Assembly (NCBI GenBank): GCA_008921705.1
Contig: VFFE01007643.1
Location: 253,313-317,312, forward strand
DNA: 64,000 nt
Direction of reading: 5' to 3'
From: Burhinus oedicnemus
Taxonomy: Eukaryota; Chordata; Aves; Charadriiformes; Burhinidae
The translations under genes and the position numbers were made by a program. Below the pieces are notes generated by a model. The model was not told the origin of the DNA, searched no databases, and saw only the letters and a list, made by a program, of their open reading frames with translations. Positions 41,491-64,000 of this stretch are shown piece after piece (position 1 is the stretch's first letter; the number at the start of each line of letters is the position of its first letter).

Positions 41491-42299
41491 TCCTCCTTCC
41501 ACAGAAATATGGTCCCTGTTCATAGAAAACAAAGAATTTTGTGCCTATGCTCCTGGCTTCCCGCAGGAGAAAGCGCTCACAGGCAGACTGGCATCTACAA
41601 TCACATCCTGTGTTGCACAAGTTACAGGGATCCGGCCTCCTTGACGTAGGGAGAACAAGAAATAATTAAAAAAAAAACAAAAACAAAAACAAAACCCAAA
41701 ACAACAACGCAAGAGGACAGAAAGTACAGGCAGAGTAGGAACGACAAGTCACATCTCACACTCAACGCCACGACTGCGCTCGCGCTGTGGGGTGGCAGGG
41801 CCCCACTGTGAGGCTCGGAGATCCCACGCGGAATGTCACATCCATCCGGCGCCTTCAGGGCTTCCTCCCCTCCGACGTCCTCAGAGCGAAGACGACAACG
41901 ATCACCACCCTGCGCCGGAGCTGCTGGATCCACGCTCTGCCCGGCGCTGGCCCCCGGAGCAGGCACAGCCGCAAGCCGAGACATCCGTCCTCCTCTTGAG
42001 CCGGGAGTAGCTCTGGCACCAGAGCTGCTCCAGCCCGGCCCTGTGGGGATGGGGCAGGGGACGGCCCCGCAGCAGCTGTGTCCTCGCTTTCCAGTTCCGG
42101 GACTGACGCTGTTAAGAGCGGAGGAGGTGGGTGTCCACAAAGCTCGCGTCAGGGTCCATCGGCACTCCCAGTCCATTCCAGGCGGTACTGCGCTGGTTCT
42201 TCCTACGCGGTGACCATGCACGGAGCCGACAGCAGGAGATTCAGACAACATTAATCTTCTAGGATGGAGAGAGATGACTTCACAAGGGATAAATAGAAC

Positions 42300-42305
42300 T
42301 TTATT
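42300..42305 (-). promoter_or_regulatory. DHX30: DHX30 poly(A) signal AATAAA (minus strand)
   Basis: TTTATT on the + strand reads AATAAA on the minus strand, about 65 bases past the DHX30 stop. The DHX30 3' UTR is then short, roughly 42280-42369. Confidence 0.8.
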
Positions 42306-42369
42306 TAAATAAACATTTGTGAACATCTTTATACAAATTACAAGTCCCCACACAATCCTCCAGCTCTGC

Positions 42370-60883
<18,514 letters not shown>

Positions 60884-63800
60884 CTGAAAAAAACCAACAG
60901 AGGAACTAAATGTCTTATAATTCTTGCACAGTCCTGTTCAAAGACAAGTTAGAACACCTGCTTCAACGCAGCTCTGCGAGCATTAATGTCTCTAAGGTTA
61001 CAGATAGAGAAGTAACCAGGGGTATTAAGTGGTTCACCTACAACGTCTCCAAGCATCAGCAAAATGGTACACAGGAGTGCAAAGCCTCCTGAGCTCCAAA
61101 TGTAAGATGACACTGCAAATACAAAACAGGCTACAATACTGCATGTCCCATACTTCTGAAATGCATAGATTGATTGTTTCCCCCTCTTTTAGGAGTATGA
61201 ATATCCTGTAGTTCACACTGCAGCACTGACAGTTTAACTCCATGATTCAGTGACTCTAACAATCGCGTAACAGTTTGGAAAGACTTCCCCCCAGCCCCCC
61301 AAAGAATATAGTATCAACAGAAAAAAACCACAGACTACATATACCTGATGAATCTGAATACAGATATCCTAGGACAGAACTCAAAGCCCAGATTAACGCA
61401 CAGAGCTGCTGCTGTTTCCTCACTATGGAGGGAAACGCAGCTCTGCTCATCATTCTTCGACACAGAAAACAAACCGACCAGTAACTATTTTGAACAGACT
61501 TCGGTATTTGCACCCCCCTCCTGAACCATGCATATCACTGCAGGGTTAAATCAAGGGTCTCGACAACACACGATTTACACACTAGATCCAGCCATCGGTA
61601 GTAACGTGAAATAACATCTGGGGACTTCTACATCATCTCTAGTCCCTTCTCCTTGAATTTATTGAGATGGCCTGGTTAGAGGCTGGGAATATGGTTTTGT
61701 ACTAAACTGCTCAGAGAACCCCCTGGAAACAAGTTTGCCAGCACAGTCTTTGGAGATAAACCAGCCCAAGCAGGAAGCCGAGAAGCGGTGCCTGAGGCAG
61801 CAGGTAGGACTGGCTTAGCCAAGCACAGGTCCCCTGCCCCGCCAGGTGAGAAATGCTGCTCAGGCTACGGCACTTGCAGGAAGGGACTATTAATGATCCG
61901 TTCAAATCACTCATTTAAAAAAAATAACAATAATAAAAAACACACCGCCCCCAGACAGAGCAACGTCACGCCCACCTCGTGTTCCAGTCTCCTCCCTGAT
62001 GCCAACACCAGCAGCTTTAGCTGGCGAGGAAGCTGCTCTAACTCACCTCTCGCAGGTATCACCGTTGTATCCAACACTGTAGGGGAGAGCCTCTATTTTG
62101 AGCAGCAGCCCAATCAAGATCAGATTAAGTTTAATGTAATAACAGTTCCCGCAGACGGGCAGGTCTAACAGCTCGCTGTTGTGGCGAGGGGTAGGTGCCA
62201 CTTCTTCCAGACTCTAACACCACCACTGCTCCGACTCTGGCACAAACCCAAACCCACGGAGAGATGATTTGCAGCCCTAATCCAACAGAAAGCTAAACCA
62301 GAAAAAGGGAGTACACTGATTTTTGCTTGCTTCAGAAGAAAATCAGCTGTCTGCACAGTCCTGCAGGTACCCAAAAACAGTGCAAGGGAATAGCAGAGAG
62401 GAACGAGATCTCCCATTCCAGCAGCAGCAAGCGCAGCTAAGCCGCTCCGATCCTACGTTCACTCAACGTCACAAACACACGCTCCCCAGGCAGTCAGAAC
62501 TTCATTCATCGTCTTGCAGACCATCAGTCGGTTTGGGCACTACTTTTTAGACAGCTTCTAATTCTCTACAGGCATTCAGGGGAAGTTTCAGCCACGAGTG
62601 AGAGGTCAGCAACACACGATCATCGGTACTGCCAGAATCTGGCATTTCAGATTGATCGACCCAACCCAAGAATGAAACGACCCAACAGTCACACTCATCA
62701 GAGCATCACCAAGATCTGCCACCGGGTGTTGCTGAGAACTCCGACTGCAGAGTTGCTGTAATGAAGACACACAGTAACTGGCTCCAGAGAAGAAAGCGAG
62801 CATTTAAGAGAAAGGCTCTGTAACACAGGCACGTGGAAGAGACGTCCTCCAAGCAGCCGCTCAGCAAGGGAAACTGAAGTCTTGAGGGTGTATTATGAGG
62901 GCTCACCTGAAAGCTGACCAACAGGGAAATCACAGAGGTTTTAGGGAAGGCAAAAGAGTTATGTTGTACCACTGCAGGCTCAACGCTTGTCAGACTGTGG
63001 ATACTTGGGTAAGAGAGAGCAAAAAACCATGTTCCTAACCGTATCATTCTCTCCAAAAAAACCAAACAAAAGCCCACTATGCTGATCCAGAGCTGAGGAA
63101 AAATAAATAAATAAACAAAAATTACTGGTGTCACTTAAGTTTTGAAAGTTCTTCTGTAGAAGAACCAGCTGAATCTCAAAGAAACCTCCTTCAGAAGCCA
63201 AACGGACCAGACACAGCAGGAATTTGGGTTCCTCAACGTATACAGGCAGACACTGAAATACAACCTCCGTGGCCTGCGATAAGGATGTCAAGAGCTGGGT
63301 ATCATTTGAAGACAGGCCGCATTGTAATTTGACAATTGCCTAGTTCTGACTCACAGCTGGAACTGGCTCAGGTTGGTGTTACTTTTCGACCTGGTATGTA
63401 GCGGACAAGTTGGTATTTAGAGGGCAGCGTCAAAATGACCAGATCAGAACCGCTGCCTGCTCAATCTCCTTCGACTACGCCAATGTGGAAAAGACCACGC
63501 AACACACAATGGGCTTTCTGCCACTCTCCTATGCCTGACGGTCAACCACGGTATCTTCCATTATAAAGAATAAAAAAAGCCCACAGGCTGCTGTTTCTCA
63601 CGCATACTTGGGCAAAACTCCTGGACAATTACAGGGGAATATGCAGAAGTACTCCGATTTATGAACACTACTTGTCCATGAATTACCTTCTACGTATTGG
63701 CCAGGAGAGCATGAAAACGGTCTCAGCCTAACAAAGAACTACGAGCCAATTTTCTGTAATTATACAGCAAATGTGACATTTCCACCTACTCATACAGCAA

Positions 63801-64000
63801 GCACCACTATATTCAGACTTTGACCTGCTCAAGAAAACTGGAAAAGTGACTAAGACTTTGGCACTCTGCAGTTCTATTCCATTTGAGATCACTGGGACGC
63901 ATGGAGGGAGGAGTACTAACACAATTCCCAAACGCACTATTAAATTCCCTTAATAAATGAGAAATTAAAACAAAACAAAAAACCCCAACAAAACCCTCTA
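60884..64000 (-). other. DHX30: upstream intron/5' region of DHX30
   Basis: Apart from the 30-nt candidate at 62047, I find no exon matching either known human N-terminus and no CpG-rich promoter. The promoter is therefore probably beyond the window end. Confidence 0.6.
62047..62076 (-). CDS. candidate 30-nt upstream exon of DHX30 (unconfirmed)
   Basis: On the minus strand CTCTCCCCTACAG|TG opens, nine codons (LDTTVIPAR) follow with one base over, and the donor is GAGAG|GTGAGT. Joined to 60883 it reads ...[15 protein letters not shown]; human isoforms have ...[15 protein letters not shown] or ...[14 protein letters not shown] here. The phase fits on the 3' side; on the 5' side it needs a partner ending with one base, which I did not find in the window. 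It may be a real short exon or chance. Confidence 0.33.

Larger units (their letters stand above)
39001..42279. other. intergenic gap between convergent MAP4 and DHX30 3' ends
   Basis: GC-rich in 39200-41350, with poly-A/T runs near 40165, 40517 and 41660 and the MIR-like piece at 41358. Many long chance frames occur on both strands because of base composition; none has splice partners or a recognisable protein. I see no gene. Confidence 0.7.

Noticed and set aside
62980..63291. 103-codon minus-strand frame upstream of DHX30
   Set aside because: No start-site context, no splice donor in phase with 60883 and no resemblance to the known DHX30 N-termini.

Overview
The window is vertebrate nuclear DNA, almost certainly from a bird. 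It has long introns with GT-AG borders and several CR1 LINE 3' fragments whose ends carry the bird-type ATTCTATG octamers, plus a few old MIR-like SINE fragments. It holds two convergent (tail-to-tail) protein-coding genes and no prokaryotic or viral genes. The MAP4/DHX30 tail-to-tail order is also the order I know from the human genome (chromosome 3p21).

Left part (about 830-39,000, + strand): the 3' portion of MAP4, a tau/MAP2-family microtubule-associated protein. A long exon of the projection region (about 982-2518) is followed by a 13.7 kb intron. Then come exons for the proline/serine/threonine/alanine-rich region (16205-22687), the tau-type repeats R1 to R4 (end of 22365-22687, then 26667-26759, 31594-31675 and 33801-33913), and the C-terminus. 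The 3' end offers a choice. One route uses exon 36533-36710 plus a terminal exon that ends SI-stop, the usual mammalian MAP4 tail. The other joins R4 directly to 37020-37229, which encodes a tau/MAP2-like pseudo-repeat and a ...QGL terminus. All exon phases close: 1004 codons plus stop on the first route from the MSLSNKQ methionine, and 1012 plus stop on the second. Two further intronic stretches (25216-25287 and 28830-28910) look like unannotated phase-0 cassette exons beside the repeats. The 3' UTR runs to an AATAAA at 38975. The usual MAP4 N-terminal exons are not in the window.

Middle (about 39,000-42,280): a 3.3 kb gap between the two 3' ends, with a long pyrimidine tract, homopolymer runs and one MIR-like fragment.

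Right part (about 42,280-64,000, - strand): DHX30, a DEAH-box RNA helicase of mitochondrial RNA granules and cytosol. Eighteen coding exons (60753-60883 down to 42370-42605) encode 1162 residues with a continuous phase chain: dsRBD1, an acidic linker, dsRBD2, both RecA-like domains with every helicase motif, and the HA2/OB-type C-terminal region. Only the extreme N-terminal exon(s) are missing. A 30-nt phase-compatible candidate upstream exon lies at 62047-62076.

The two genes have unrelated jobs (microtubule stabilisation versus RNA remodelling) and share only their 3' neighbourhood. I see no tRNA, rRNA or CRISPR array and no convincing promoter. Exon borders were read by eye from splice sites, phase and remembered family sequence.
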